This document shows, one piece after another, positions 1-8,067 of a stretch of 24,842 nucleotides of DNA. Location of the stretch: contig CAYSEU010000006.1 in NCBI GenBank assembly GCA_964430365.1, forward strand, positions 1 to 24,842. The letters run 5' to 3'. The DNA is from JAVEVH01 sp964430365. Its GTDB lineage: Bacteria > Patescibacteriota > Dojkabacteria > SC72. The notes under the pieces were generated by a model. It saw nothing but the letters and a program-made list of their open reading frames with translations. It made no database searches and was not told where the DNA came from. Every line of letters begins with the position of its first letter. Positions within the stretch are counted from its first letter, which is position 1. A program made the position numbers and the translations under genes.

Positions 1-556
1 AGTATGTCTTTCCATCCATATGTACACCAAATATTTTAATAGCATTCTTTTTTAATACCTTAACAGCAGTAAACAGATCCATCTCTACTAAAGGTATTCT
101 CTCTGCAGCACCCATGGATATTCTAATGGTTTCATCAGTTATTAAATTCACATCATGAGGTTGAGTAATAATACCGTTTACACCTACAGCAAATGCCGTT
201 CTCATTACAGCTGCTATATTTTGTGTATATTTAATATGATCTAATATCAAAAAGAATGGCATCTTATCCTCTTTATAGATACTCTCTAATAGCTCATCTA
301 ATTTCCATTCATTTTGAGAAAACATCATACCTACTACACTCTCCGAATTAGAAGACCTCATTCTTCTCATTAAGGTTTTTTTGGGTACTCTAATAATGGG
401 AATTTTTTTCTGGGCAGCTAACTCTACAATCTCTTTAGTCTTATCATCTCTATATGCACTAGATGCTATATATATACGCTCAAAATCCCTACCCTCTCTA
501 AGTAGTTCAACTAAGGCATTCTTACTTTCTATTTGGATAAATCTTTGTTTACTCAT
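1..556 (-). CDS. TrmH/SpoU-family rRNA 2'-O-methyltransferase (3' end outside window)
   Basis: I translated this by hand; the gene starts at the ATG at 556 and its 3' end lies beyond base 1, leaving 185 codons. It is expected to transfer a methyl group from SAM to a ribose 2'-OH of rRNA or tRNA (RlmB/TrmH type). Residues about 1-95 match the small N-terminal substrate-binding domain: a MSKQRFIQIES opening, and an RVPKKTL stretch followed by a serine/asparagine region and VVGMMF, as in RlmB. Residues 103-122 carry SPOUT motif 1, LILDHIKYTQNIAAVMRTA, with the conserved Asn113 and Arg119. The usual D-P-x-N is K-Y-T-Q-N here. Motifs 2 and 3, which form the SAM knot, lie outside the window, so RlmB cannot be separated from other SpoU members. 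The start is five bases after the rpmA stop, so it is probably the last or a late gene of that operon. Confidence 0.85.
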   Translation of the reverse strand, partial: MSKQRFIQIESKNALVELLREGRDFERIYIASSAYRDDKTKEIVELAAQKKIPIIRVPKKTLMRRMRSSNSESVVGMMFSQNEWKLDELLESIYKEDKMPFFLILDHIKYTQNIAAVMRTAFAVGVNGIITQPHDVNLITDETIRISMGAAERIPLVEMDLFTAVKVLKKNAIKIFGVHMDGKTY

Positions 557-561
557 CTGTA

Positions 562-828
562 TTATACAGATTCTACCACATCTACATAGTACTGACCTCT
601 TTTAAAACCACTCATTCTTCTAAATTTTACAATCCCTTCTTTCTTAGCATGAATAGAGTAATCTTTAGCAGCATATGTATTTTTACCAGGATGATATACA
701 GAGCCTCTCTGCTTAATAATTATATTTCCAGATTTTACATTCTCTCCTTCATATTTTTTTACACCTAGTCTCTTACCTGCAACATTACCAGTCATTGAGA
801 CACTTCCTGCTCCTACAACATGTGACAT
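562..828 (-). CDS. rpmA: 50S ribosomal protein L27
   Basis: This 88-residue protein is bacterial ribosomal protein L27, whose N-terminal tail reaches the peptidyl-transferase centre. The core is clear: GKRLGVKKYEGENVKSG at about 18-34, IIIKQRGSVYHPGKN at about 36-50, and a final EGIVKFRR strand near 64-71. The N-terminus reads MSHVVGAGSVSMTGN, where many bacteria have AHKKAGGSTRNGRDS. The glycine/serine pattern is kept but the two lysines are replaced by valines. No cleavable N-terminal extension is present, which fits the absence of the Prp protease gene that sits between rplU and rpmA in Firmicutes. The gene lies 24 bases after the TRM11-like methylase and 5 bases before the SpoU methylase, in one transcription unit with rplU. 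Confidence 0.95.
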   Translation of the reverse strand: MSHVVGAGSVSMTGNVAGKRLGVKKYEGENVKSGNIIIKQRGSVYHPGKNTYAAKDYSIHAKKEGIVKFRRMSGFKRGQYYVDVVESV

Positions 829-852
829 TTGCCCTGTTTATACTTAATTTAA

Positions 853-2019
853 TTACCTCTTTGAGAGTATAAAAATGTTCCTTGTGATAATACTATTTAT
901 TCTTTCCCATTTCAAGTCCCCTGATATGTATTTCCTATTTAATACATCCCATCTCTTTCCTACTAATTCACTAATATTAAAAGTTAACCAACCATCTCTA
1001 CTCTTGTAAGAAGGTATTATTAATACTACTTTAAAACCACTAGAAGCTATTGTATCCAATGCTTCAAATAGAGAGATATACAATTTTTTTACATCATCTA
1101 ATAACTCTAAGGCTGTAATTTTACTCAACTCTCTCCTTTGAGGTGGACCCATAAATGGTTCGCATACTACTGTATTAATACCTGTTCTTTTTAAATCTTT
1201 TAGTACTCTCCTCTCTATATTATGAATATCTAAATGAAATATGTTGTACTTAGTACTCTCTATTAACCCCTCTTTTGCCATCCACTGTATATTCTTGTTA
1301 GCACTCTCTAACGCTCTTAAATCAATATCTGTCCCTATTACATCAAACCCAAGCATACTAGCTTCCATTAATACTGTACCACTACCACAGAAGGGATCCC
1401 ACAGGATACCTTCTTTAAGCCCAGTAAGATTACACATAATACGGGCTAACTTTTGAGGTAATACCCCCATATCAAAATCTACACTAGGTCTATCCATATC
1501 TCTTTTTACAAAAGCTTGTATATCTTGAATACCCAATGTTTTACCATACATACGTGAAGATGAGCTATCAAATATACATAACTCAAAACCATCTTCTAAT
1601 ATCTTGTTATTAATAATTTGAGCTGCATTTAATTCTGATTTTTTGGGTAGTAAAAATCTAGACGATATACCATTAGATCTAAAATTCCTTTTTAAATCAT
1701 TAGCTAACTTTTGAATCTCTCTTACCGTAATATCCGTGTCACCCAGTGCTGATATACCATATACAATCTTCTCACCATTTAAAAAAGGTTCTAAAAATGT
1801 ATCAAGGTTATCTACAACCTCTCCATATCTAATAAAGCCACCAAGTCTATTGAAAATTTTTTGTAATATTTCCTTATTAACAGAATTACTCTCTACGAGT
1901 AATATTGTATTACTTAATCTCTTAATACTATCGTGTGAAATACCATATGATTCAAATACTGCACTAAGTTCTGCATGAGAAAGATCCCTAAAATTCCCAC
2001 ATTCAAAAAAGTATCGCAT
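853..2019 (-). CDS. TRM11-like RNA (guanine-N2) methyltransferase, UPF0020 type
   Basis: This 388-residue protein is a predicted class I SAM-dependent RNA methylase. Residues 1-150 form a divergent THUMP-like N-terminal region (MRYFFECGNFRDLSHAEL). Residues 158-195 contain YGKTLGIQDIQAFVKRDMDRP followed by MGVLPQKLARIMCNL, typical of bacterial TRM11-like proteins. SAM motif I is DPFCGSGT at 208-214, with GTDID at 229-233 as the acidic ribose-binding loop. In place of the catalytic (D/N)PP(Y/F) tetrapeptide it has CEPFMGPP at 286-293. The family usually makes m2G or m22G in tRNA, but the target cannot be read from the sequence. Its ATG shares one base with the rplU stop (TAATG), so it is translationally coupled to L21. 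Its position between L21 and L27 makes a role in RNA modification or ribosome assembly plausible; that is inference. Confidence 0.82.
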   Translation of the reverse strand: MRYFFECGNFRDLSHAELSAVFESYGISHDSIKRLSNTILLVESNSVNKEILQKIFNRLGGFIRYGEVVDNLDTFLEPFLNGEKIVYGISALGDTDITVREIQKLANDLKRNFRSNGISSRFLLPKKSELNAAQIINNKILEDGFELCIFDSSSSRMYGKTLGIQDIQAFVKRDMDRPSVDFDMGVLPQKLARIMCNLTGLKEGILWDPFCGSGTVLMEASMLGFDVIGTDIDLRALESANKNIQWMAKEGLIESTKYNIFHLDIHNIERRVLKDLKRTGINTVVCEPFMGPPQRRELSKITALELLDDVKKLYISLFEALDTIASSGFKVVLIIPSYKSRDGWLTFNISELVGKRWDVLNRKYISGDLKWERINSIITRNIFILSKR

Positions 2020-2351
2020 TATTTAATCTCTTTAACCAATACTCTAGTAATTAATGCTCTGTGACCTGAACTCTTTCTATATCTAGACTTAGCTTTATAT
2101 TTCAAGACATCTATTTTCTTATCTTTCTTTTGTGATGTAATCTCTAATACAACCTTACTATCCTTAACTAAAGGATCTCCCATTTTAATATCCTCTCCAT
2201 CTACTACCAAAAGGACATCAGATATCTCAAGTGTATCACCTTTAATACCATCTAATTTATCAATATCATACTCTACTCCCTCATATACCTTTAATTGGGT
2301 ACCAGCGATTTTAATAACAGCAAATTTTTTATCATTTTCTATTTTTGTCAT
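2019..2351 (-). CDS. rplU: 50S ribosomal protein L21
   Basis: This 110-residue protein is ribosomal protein L21. The N-terminal strand FAVIKIAGTQLKVYEG (about 10-25) corresponds to the usual YAVIxTGGKQYxVxEG. The C-terminal 23S rRNA-binding signature KYKAKSRYRKSSGHRALIT lies at about 84-102. It is slightly longer than the 100-105 residue average because of a short N-terminal extension. It precedes the TRM11-like gene with a one-base stop/start overlap, and rpmA follows, so the classical rplU-rpmA pairing is kept but with a methylase inserted. No Shine-Dalgarno sequence is obvious upstream. Confidence 0.95.
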   Translation of the reverse strand: MTKIENDKKFAVIKIAGTQLKVYEGVEYDIDKLDGIKGDTLEISDVLLVVDGEDIKMGDPLVKDSKVVLEITSQKKDKKIDVLKYKAKSRYRKSSGHRALITRVLVKEIK

Positions 2352-2375
2352 AACAAAAGGATTTTAAGTTATTAA

Positions 2376-3683
2376 TCAGTAATTGTCAATTATATTACTA
2401 TTATTTTTAGTTACCTGACTTCTGTTCATTATACTTTGAATGACTCCTAAAGCAAAGAGTGTCATTACTGTAATTGTACCTCCAGCACTAATTAAGGGAA
2501 GAGGAATACCTGTAGCAGGTATTAAACCTGTATTAGTTCCTACATTGATAAAGATTTCTAGCAGTATTTTCATCACTATACCAATGAGTATCATTGAAAG
2601 GAAAGAATCATTCGAATTATCTACAGATACTACTAAACCACGAATTAAGATTACTGAATAAAGAAAGAGTAAGAAAAGAGAACCTACTAAGCCGAACTCT
2701 TCTGCAAAAGATGCATATATAAAATCTGTTTGGTGCTCAGGAAGAAAGTTCCTTTTACTTTGGGTTCCATTACCAAAGCCTTTTCCCCAGATTTGTCCAG
2801 AACCAATTGCTATCCTAGCTTGATTAACATTAAAACCGATATCACCTGTATTTTCAGTAGGATTTAGAAAGGCCTCTATCCTATCCTTTTGATACTCTCT
2901 TAATACACCTTTGTACATTACTAAGGATGAGAATCCTAGTAGTATTCCAATTACAACGGAGAGTATTACTACTAATCTCCATGTATCTCTAAAGTAGTAT
3001 GCAAATATACTAAGTATCACACCCACTATACCAAGTATGATGTATATCCAATTCCCTGTAATAGCTATGAGTAGGAATGGCAGTGTAAAAAGAGTAAGTA
3101 ATATTAAAGCAACTGTATTTCTTAACTGATTACTTAGTCCTGTAAATGCTACTAGAAACCATATGGTTAAGGTTAGTAAGGACATACTGCCTGCTGGTTC
3201 TAAATATATTAGGATTACAATCGGTAGTACTAAAAGAAAAGATATTAACAGTAGTAGCCACTGGTTATACCTATCCTTAAAACCAAATACACACGCTGTT
3301 GTAAAGATAACGGTAATTTTAGCAATCTCCGAGGGTTGTATTTGTATACCACCTACTACTAACCACCTTTGTACACCATTTATTTCAGGTCCCCATATAA
3401 AGACAGCAAGTAGTAGTAAAAGTGTACCTATATATATAGGTAATACAATTTCCCAATGTTTAAATAATGATATATCTACTAAAGATATTAATATGTAAGA
3501 TATGAATCCGAATATTAAAAATAGGATCTGTTTATTCACTATCTCCATATCCTCAAATACACCATCTATACCAAGTGTAGTAGAAAGAAGTGTTATAACA
3601 CCTATTAAACTTAAAAGAATAGCAGGGAGGAGTATGAATATGTCTATTCTAAAATTTTTTTTATTTCTTTTTTCTAATTTCAT
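2376..3683 (-). CDS. SEDS-family peptidoglycan glycosyltransferase (RodA/FtsW-like)
   Basis: This 435-residue polytopic membrane protein, with about ten helices, belongs to the SEDS family. These proteins polymerise lipid II into glycan strands together with a class B PBP. Family motifs are GVQRWLVVGG...QIQPSEIAK at 103-122, YQKDRIEAFLNP at 264-275, IAIGSGQIWGKGFGNGTQS at 291-309, FLPEHQTDFIYASFAEEFG at 313-331 and GLIPATGIPLPLIS at 386-399. The GTQS...FLPE spelling is closer to RodA than to FtsW, but the location beside ftsZ suggests a divisome job, and one SEDS protein may serve both. Two normally strong motifs deviate: QPDLGT is replaced by EPAGSM (162-167), and the tyrosine of SYGG is alanine (SAGG, 399-402). 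The start overlaps the end of the DUF167 gene by four bases. Confidence 0.9.
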   Translation of the reverse strand: MKLEKRNKKNFRIDIFILLPAILLSLIGVITLLSTTLGIDGVFEDMEIVNKQILFLIFGFISYILISLVDISLFKHWEIVLPIYIGTLLLLLAVFIWGPEINGVQRWLVVGGIQIQPSEIAKITVIFTTACVFGFKDRYNQWLLLLISFLLVLPIVILIYLEPAGSMSLLTLTIWFLVAFTGLSNQLRNTVALILLTLFTLPFLLIAITGNWIYIILGIVGVILSIFAYYFRDTWRLVVILSVVIGILLGFSSLVMYKGVLREYQKDRIEAFLNPTENTGDIGFNVNQARIAIGSGQIWGKGFGNGTQSKRNFLPEHQTDFIYASFAEEFGLVGSLFLLFLYSVILIRGLVVSVDNSNDSFLSMILIGIVMKILLEIFINVGTNTGLIPATGIPLPLISAGGTITVMTLFALGVIQSIMNRSQVTKNNSNIIDNY

Positions 3684-3901
3684 TCTTCTAAGATCTCAAC
3701 TATCTTTTTACGACTTTTAAAACCTCTTAATATCTTAACAGAAGATTTAGATACATTGAAATATAATGAAAGTAAATCTATTAATTCCATATTAGCACTA
3801 TTATGAATAGGCTTATCCTTTAAACAAGCATAATACATATCTCCCTTAAGAGATATATCTGATTTTTTACATGAGGTTTTTACACTAACTTCTAATATCA
3901 C
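3680..3901 (-). CDS. DUF167 (YggU/UPF0235) family protein
   Basis: This small protein of 73 residues matches the DUF167 fold. It has an opening beta strand MILEVSVKTSCKKSD, then DKPIHNSANMELIDLLS (about 29-45, the family's D-x-x-AN-x-x-L motif), then SKSSVKILRGFKSRKKIVEI (about 51-70, the S-x-V-x-I-x-x-G-x-x-S-R-x-K motif). Its molecular function is not established in the family. The start is GTG at 3901, two bases after the ftsZ stop; no ATG fits. Its end overlaps the SEDS start by four bases (ATGA). It is thus translationally locked between ftsZ and the SEDS gene; the related yggU/ylmG neighbourhood is also division-linked in other bacteria. Confidence 0.82.
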   Translation of the reverse strand: MILEVSVKTSCKKSDISLKGDMYYACLKDKPIHNSANMELIDLLSLYFNVSKSSVKILRGFKSRKKIVEILEE

Positions 3902-3903
3902 CC

Positions 3904-5154
3904 TTACTTCTTTTTACCTGGAAACATTCTTCTCATGAATGCAGGCTTATCTAAAGGATCATCAAAGTCATCCTCTATATCAATATCTGTTTTCTTAGGC
4001 GCGCCTTTAAAGACCTCTTCTGGTTCTTCTTCTACTGAGATTTCATCCTGCTCTGATTCCTCAAAGTAGTTCTCTTTCTTTTCAGAAATCTCCTCCTCTT
4101 CCTCTTCATTGTAAAGAGGTGAGTTAACAGATATTCCTCCCAACCCAAAGGCATCATCCGTATCTTCATCTCCCTTCAACTTTTTAGTAAACACCTGTTT
4201 ATTTTCATCAAAACCAGTAGCAACGATTGTAATGATAATTTCATCTCCTAAAGATGGATCAATTTGAGCCCCAAATTTAATATTAGCGGAAGGATCTACT
4301 GCTTCTTGTATTAATTCAGATACCATACTAATTTCAGGAAGAGTTAAATCAGAACCAACAATATTGTAAAGTACTCCAGTTGCTCCCTCAATAGACATAT
4401 CTAAAAGTGGACTTGTAGTAGCTGCTCTTGCTGCTAATTCAGCTCTCTTCTCTCCACTTGCTCTACCTATACCCATTAAAGCAGTACCTGCATTTAACAT
4501 GACTGATTTAGCATCATTAAAATCTGCATTAATGTATCCTGTTTGACTAATTAAATTGGAAATACTGTTTACACCCTCGGCAAGTACTGAGTCTACCATC
4601 TTCATTGCATCAATAAAGGACATCTTAGCATCAGTAATCTCTAGTAATCTTTGATTGGGAACTACAATTAATGTGTCCACCTTATCCCTTAAAGAATCTA
4701 TACCCTCCTCGGCTATCTCTCTTCTCCTATTACCTTCAAAATCGAATGGCTTCGTAACAACAGCTACTGTCAAGGCACCCATATTTTTAGCAACACCTGC
4801 GATAATTGGAGCAGCACCAGTACCAGTTCCTCCACCCATCCCTGCTGTGATAAAGACCATATCAGCACCATCTAGGTGCTCTTGTATTTCATCTAAACTC
4901 TCTTCTGCTGATTGTGCACCTAATTCCTGGTTACCACCAACTCCCAAACCTTTAGTCAAATTTTCACCTAACTGTAATGTTATAGGTGCTTTAGAAAGCT
5001 TTAATGTCTGTGCATCTGTATTAAATGCCATAAACTCTACACCCGGTATTTCATAATCCGAAATCATTGTATTAATGGCATTACAACCACCTCCACCAAT
5101 ACCTACAACTTTAATTTTAGCTACAGGATCTACATTTGTTGTTATTAACGGCAT
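3904..5154 (-). CDS. ftsZ: Cell division GTPase FtsZ
   Basis: This 416-residue protein is the tubulin-like GTPase that forms the Z ring. Seen directly are the N-terminal nucleotide loop GGGGCNAINTM (20-30), the tubulin signature GGGTGTGAAP (107-116), the PFDFEGNRR loop near 136-144, and the T7 synergy loop NADFND (209-214). Residues about 325-400 are an acidic, low-complexity linker. The extreme C-terminus DKPAFMRRMF (402-411) is a good match to the conserved tail that binds FtsA (D-x-P-x-F-x-R). A Shine-Dalgarno-like AAGGA lies five bases before the ATG, and a TATAAT box (5174-5179, minus strand) sits in the 35-base gap after ftsA, so ftsZ may also have its own promoter. Confidence 0.98.
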   Translation of the reverse strand: MPLITTNVDPVAKIKVVGIGGGGCNAINTMISDYEIPGVEFMAFNTDAQTLKLSKAPITLQLGENLTKGLGVGGNQELGAQSAEESLDEIQEHLDGADMVFITAGMGGGTGTGAAPIIAGVAKNMGALTVAVVTKPFDFEGNRRREIAEEGIDSLRDKVDTLIVVPNQRLLEITDAKMSFIDAMKMVDSVLAEGVNSISNLISQTGYINADFNDAKSVMLNAGTALMGIGRASGEKRAELAARAATTSPLLDMSIEGATGVLYNIVGSDLTLPEISMVSELIQEAVDPSANIKFGAQIDPSLGDEIIITIVATGFDENKQVFTKKLKGDEDTDDAFGLGGISVNSPLYNEEEEEEISEKKENYFEESEQDEISVEEEPEEVFKGAPKKTDIDIEDDFDDPLDKPAFMRRMFPGKKK

Positions 5155-5189
5155 AACTGTCCTTAAACATTAAATTATATCTAGGCAGT

Positions 5190-6482
5190 TTACGGAACTA
5201 ATGACTTTAACCATTCTACTACTCTATTCTTAAAACTTCCACTCTTACCTTTACCTTTTGTTGTCTCAGTATCTATCTCATCTTCCAAAGCATGCTTAAT
5301 CAATCCCTGTACACATGCAAATGACGGATCAGATATCTCTTCAATCATTCCACCTAACCCTGAAGGGTAGCCCACTCTTGAGGCTACACCAAATACACCC
5401 TGAGTGAATTTAGATAAATCTTTTAGTAGTGAGGACCCTCCAGTAAGTACAATTCCAGCAGGCATATTAATTTTAAATCCTGCTCTTTCAACATTCTCTT
5501 TCGCTAAATCAAATATCTCTTCACACCTAGCCTCTACAATACTCTTTAACATCTCTTTTGATACTTTCTTACCAGGAATATCCAATATAGCCAAGTCAAT
5601 CTCATCTCCCTTTTTAAGCTTAGGCTCCTCCTCTTCTACCCTTCTAAGTAAAGCAGGTGTAGAATCCGAAGAGAGTTTCTTACCCTTAGCTCTACTCTCA
5701 TACAAATCTATCATATGTACTTTAATCTTCTCAGCATCCTCTAAAGATACCTGAAGACCAATTGCAATATCACTAGTAATATTTACACCTCCCAAAGGTA
5801 TGGTTCCACTATAGATTATAGCTCCCTCTTGGAATATGGCTATACTCGTAGTACCCGCTCCAATATCTAAGAGAGTTACACCTAATTCTTTTTCCGTATC
5901 TGTTAAAACAGAAAGGGCAGAAGCCCAACCTGTAAATACAACATCAAACACATTTAATCCTAACTGTTCAACACATTTCTTAATATTCTGCCAATACGAA
6001 TTAGGAGCAGTAATGATATGTGTCTCTACCTCTAATCTATTACCACTCATACCAATCGGATATTTAATACCACCCTGATTATCCACTACAAACTCTCTAG
6101 GAATTATATGTATTGGATTTAAATTATCAGGTAAAGAAAGTGTACGAGCATTCTCAATTGCTCGATATGTATCATCTATTGTAATCTCTGAACTAGCTAC
6201 AGCAACTACACCCTTATTGTTTAAGCTAGTAACTAATTCACCGTTGATAGAGACATATACATCTGATACCGTTATACCTGCCATTCTTTCAGCAGCCATA
6301 ACACTCTCAGATATTGCATTGGTAGCATCATCGATATTAACTACTACACCCTTTTTAATACCCTTACTCGGATGGGAACAAACTCCAATTACTGAGGGTG
6401 ATTGACCATCTTCTATAGAAGATATTACTGTAGTAATTTTAGATGAACCTACATCTATTGCTGTTATTGTATTCCGTGCCAT
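5190..6482 (-). CDS. ftsA: Cell division protein FtsA (actin-like)
   Basis: This 430-residue actin-family ATPase tethers FtsZ to the membrane and recruits later divisome proteins. The phosphate-1 motif is AIDVGSSKITTVI (8-20, with Asp10). The phosphate-2 motif LLDIGAGTTSIAIF lies near residue 204, and the adenosine motif IVLTGGSSLLKDL near 346. The SHS2-type 1C insertion is present (VSDVYVSINGELV, about 52-64). The protein ends in a lysine-rich linker and the amphipathic helix FKNRVVEWLKSLVP, the expected membrane-targeting sequence. It lies 35 bases upstream of ftsZ, the usual ftsA-ftsZ order, with a 130-base promoter-bearing gap upstream. Confidence 0.97.
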   Translation of the reverse strand: MARNTITAIDVGSSKITTVISSIEDGQSPSVIGVCSHPSKGIKKGVVVNIDDATNAISESVMAAERMAGITVSDVYVSINGELVTSLNNKGVVAVASSEITIDDTYRAIENARTLSLPDNLNPIHIIPREFVVDNQGGIKYPIGMSGNRLEVETHIITAPNSYWQNIKKCVEQLGLNVFDVVFTGWASALSVLTDTEKELGVTLLDIGAGTTSIAIFQEGAIIYSGTIPLGGVNITSDIAIGLQVSLEDAEKIKVHMIDLYESRAKGKKLSSDSTPALLRRVEEEEPKLKKGDEIDLAILDIPGKKVSKEMLKSIVEARCEEIFDLAKENVERAGFKINMPAGIVLTGGSSLLKDLSKFTQGVFGVASRVGYPSGLGGMIEEISDPSFACVQGLIKHALEDEIDTETTKGKGKSGSFKNRVVEWLKSLVP

Positions 6483-6536
6483 TTTTGTTTAAGGCAGTCA
6501 AATATTACTTTAAATAAGGAACCTGTTTGTATATAT

Positions 6537-6565
6537 AATATAGTCAAAAAATATGTAATTAGCAA
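6537..6565 (-). promoter_or_regulatory. Predicted promoter for ftsA-ftsZ operon
   Basis: On the minus strand a TTGCTA -35 (6565-6560) and a TATATT -10 (6542-6537) are separated by exactly 17 bases, about 55 bases before the ftsA start. A perfect TTGACA (6604-6599) and an inverted repeat TTACAA-N5-TTGTAA (6580-6596) lie just upstream and may be a second promoter or an operator. The calls rest only on consensus matches in very AT-rich DNA. Confidence 0.4.
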
Positions 6566-6612
6566 GAACTAATCAATTTTTACAAAGTAATTGTAATATG
6601 TCAACTTAAATA

Positions 6613-7371
6613 TTACTTCAGTTTCATTACAGGTCTCTCAAATCTAAGGTCTAAACTTTTGAAATTAATCTCTTGTTCATTGATTTTTTCCCCTACTAAA
6701 TACATTCTAGAAAGCTGTACATCTAAATCATTTGAAATATCAAATATAAAGTTATGGCCTTCTCTATCCATAATAGTTGCCATTCCTTTTACAATATTTA
6801 TATCTTTAATATCATAACCAAACTTAGATAATAATCTAGATATCTTATCAAATTCCTCCCTATATATAAGTAACTTACCACTCTCTAAAACACTCTCTGA
6901 AGATACATATATACTTTCTAAAGAGGTTGAATACTCCATACACTCACTCTCACACTCTTTACATATCTCTTCTAACCTAATTCCCTCTTTAGAAAAGAAA
7001 TGACATACATTAGAAGAGTATCCTGTGTATCTAACTTCATACTCCTCAAAAGATATCTCTATCTTATTTGGTAATATCTTTTTAGCATATACCTCAGATA
7101 TATACCCATTACTATTTTTAATCTCATTTTCAATGTCGGAAGGATCTACAAGAAAGATGTTCTTACCCAAAAAGGGCTGTATATACAAACCTAATTGCTC
7201 TTCACTTACATTTATAAATTTGGAATTACTGTATTTAAAATCTTTAATATCCCATACCCCTATCAACAGAGTAACACCTAATATTGCTAAAAATATTAAT
7301 ATCGGAGATATCTTCCTAAGAAATATTACCAATGGAAATCTTTTAATCCTATTTAGTACCGAATTACTCAT
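6613..7371 (-). CDS. ftsQ: FtsQ/DivIB-type division protein with POTRA domain
   Basis: From the chosen ATG at 7371 this is a 252-residue bitopic membrane protein. It has a short basic cytoplasmic tail (MSNSVLNRIKRFPLVIFLRK), one membrane helix (about 23-39), then an extracellular part. That part opens with a POTRA-like segment: FKYSNSKFINVSEEQLGLYI, GKNIFLVDPSDIENEI, then YISEVYAKKILPNKIEISFEEYEVRY (roughly 43-115), as in FtsQ. FtsQ bridges FtsA-side and periplasmic divisome parts. Sequence beyond the POTRA is weakly conserved, and it includes an unusual cysteine group (ICKECESEC, about 135-143). A GTG at 7416 would add 15 residues; I prefer the ATG because the longer form has no better ribosome site and would reach into the divergent promoter gap. 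It heads the ftsQ-ftsA-ftsZ order. Confidence 0.82.
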   Translation of the reverse strand: MSNSVLNRIKRFPLVIFLRKISPILIFLAILGVTLLIGVWDIKDFKYSNSKFINVSEEQLGLYIQPFLGKNIFLVDPSDIENEIKNSNGYISEVYAKKILPNKIEISFEEYEVRYTGYSSNVCHFFSKEGIRLEEICKECESECMEYSTSLESIYVSSESVLESGKLLIYREEFDKISRLLSKFGYDIKDINIVKGMATIMDREGHNFIFDISNDLDVQLSRMYLVGEKINEQEINFKSLDLRFERPVMKLK

Positions 7372-7446
7372 ATCTAAGTTTATCCTAGATATAGAAATTT
7401 TTAAAGAAGTACACACAATATTTAATATTTGATATATTCAATATAT

Positions 7447-8067
7447 ATGTTCGATATATTAATATCAAAATCTTTAGAACTATTAGTAGATTGGCAGTAC
7501 AAAGGCCTATTCATCTCTTCATTAGGTATATTCCCAATGGAGATAGTGATAGCAATATTGGCAACTACTCATAAAGCTAATATATGGATAATATCTCTAG
7601 TATCAGCTACAGGTGGTTTAGTAGGTTCATACCTTACATATTTACTTGGATATCTTTTTAAAGAAGATAACCTTTATCGATGGTTAGATGGTAATGGAAG
7701 ATTCCTAAGAATAGATAGCAAGAGAGTGGAAGTAAGTAAAAGAAAGATTTTAAAGAGAAGTTTTGTGTATGTACTAATTACTAGATTAGTACCTTGGTTA
7801 AGGATAGTAGCTAGTTTAGCTGCAGGATTTTTAAAAGTAAATATCCTTTCTTACTCAATAGCCGTATTCGTAGGTGGTTTTATATATGCATTTTTAATAG
7901 CATTCTTGGGATCTAAGGTAGATAGTGATATAGAATCTATTAAGGACTTTATAAGTATGGTAGATAAGTGGTTAGTATTAATTACCTTAGGATATATATT
8001 TGCAGCAGTAGGTTATAAACAGAGAAAAAGGATAGGGGAATATATACACACATTAATCAATAGGTAA
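7447..8067 (+). CDS. DedA/VTT-domain integral membrane protein
   Basis: This 206-residue protein with about five hydrophobic segments fits the DedA (SNARE-associated, VTT) family. DedA proteins include flippases for undecaprenyl phosphate or phosphatidylethanolamine. Markers are FPMEIVIAILATT (29-41, the family's P-x-E region), GGLVGSYLTYLLGYLFK (56-72) and the core RLVPWLRIVASLAAG (113-127), matching the R-x-x-P-x-x-R...aG signature. The ATG at 7447 is used; a TTG at 7429 would add six residues. The gene is divergent from ftsQ with a 75-base gap, and its stop codon directly abuts the 3' end of tRNA-Gly on the other strand. A lipid-carrier recycling role next to cell-wall genes and uppP is plausible but inferred. 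Confidence 0.8.
   Translation: MFDILISKSLELLVDWQYKGLFISSLGIFPMEIVIAILATTHKANIWIISLVSATGGLVGSYLTYLLGYLFKEDNLYRWLDGNGRFLRIDSKRVEVSKRKILKRSFVYVLITRLVPWLRIVASLAAGFLKVNILSYSIAVFVGGFIYAFLIAFLGSKVDSDIESIKDFISMVDKWLVLITLGYIFAAVGYKQRKRIGEYIHTLINR

Noticed and set aside
4655..5056. 133-codon open frame on the plus strand inside ftsZ
   Set aside because: It lies wholly opposite the conserved FtsZ core, has no homology-like motifs and no ribosome site; it is a shadow of the ftsZ codon pattern.
7025..7432. 135-codon plus-strand open frame opposite ftsQ
   Set aside because: It lies opposite the FtsQ POTRA and membrane region and runs into the divergent promoter gap; its hydrophobic look comes from the reverse complement of AT-rich codons.
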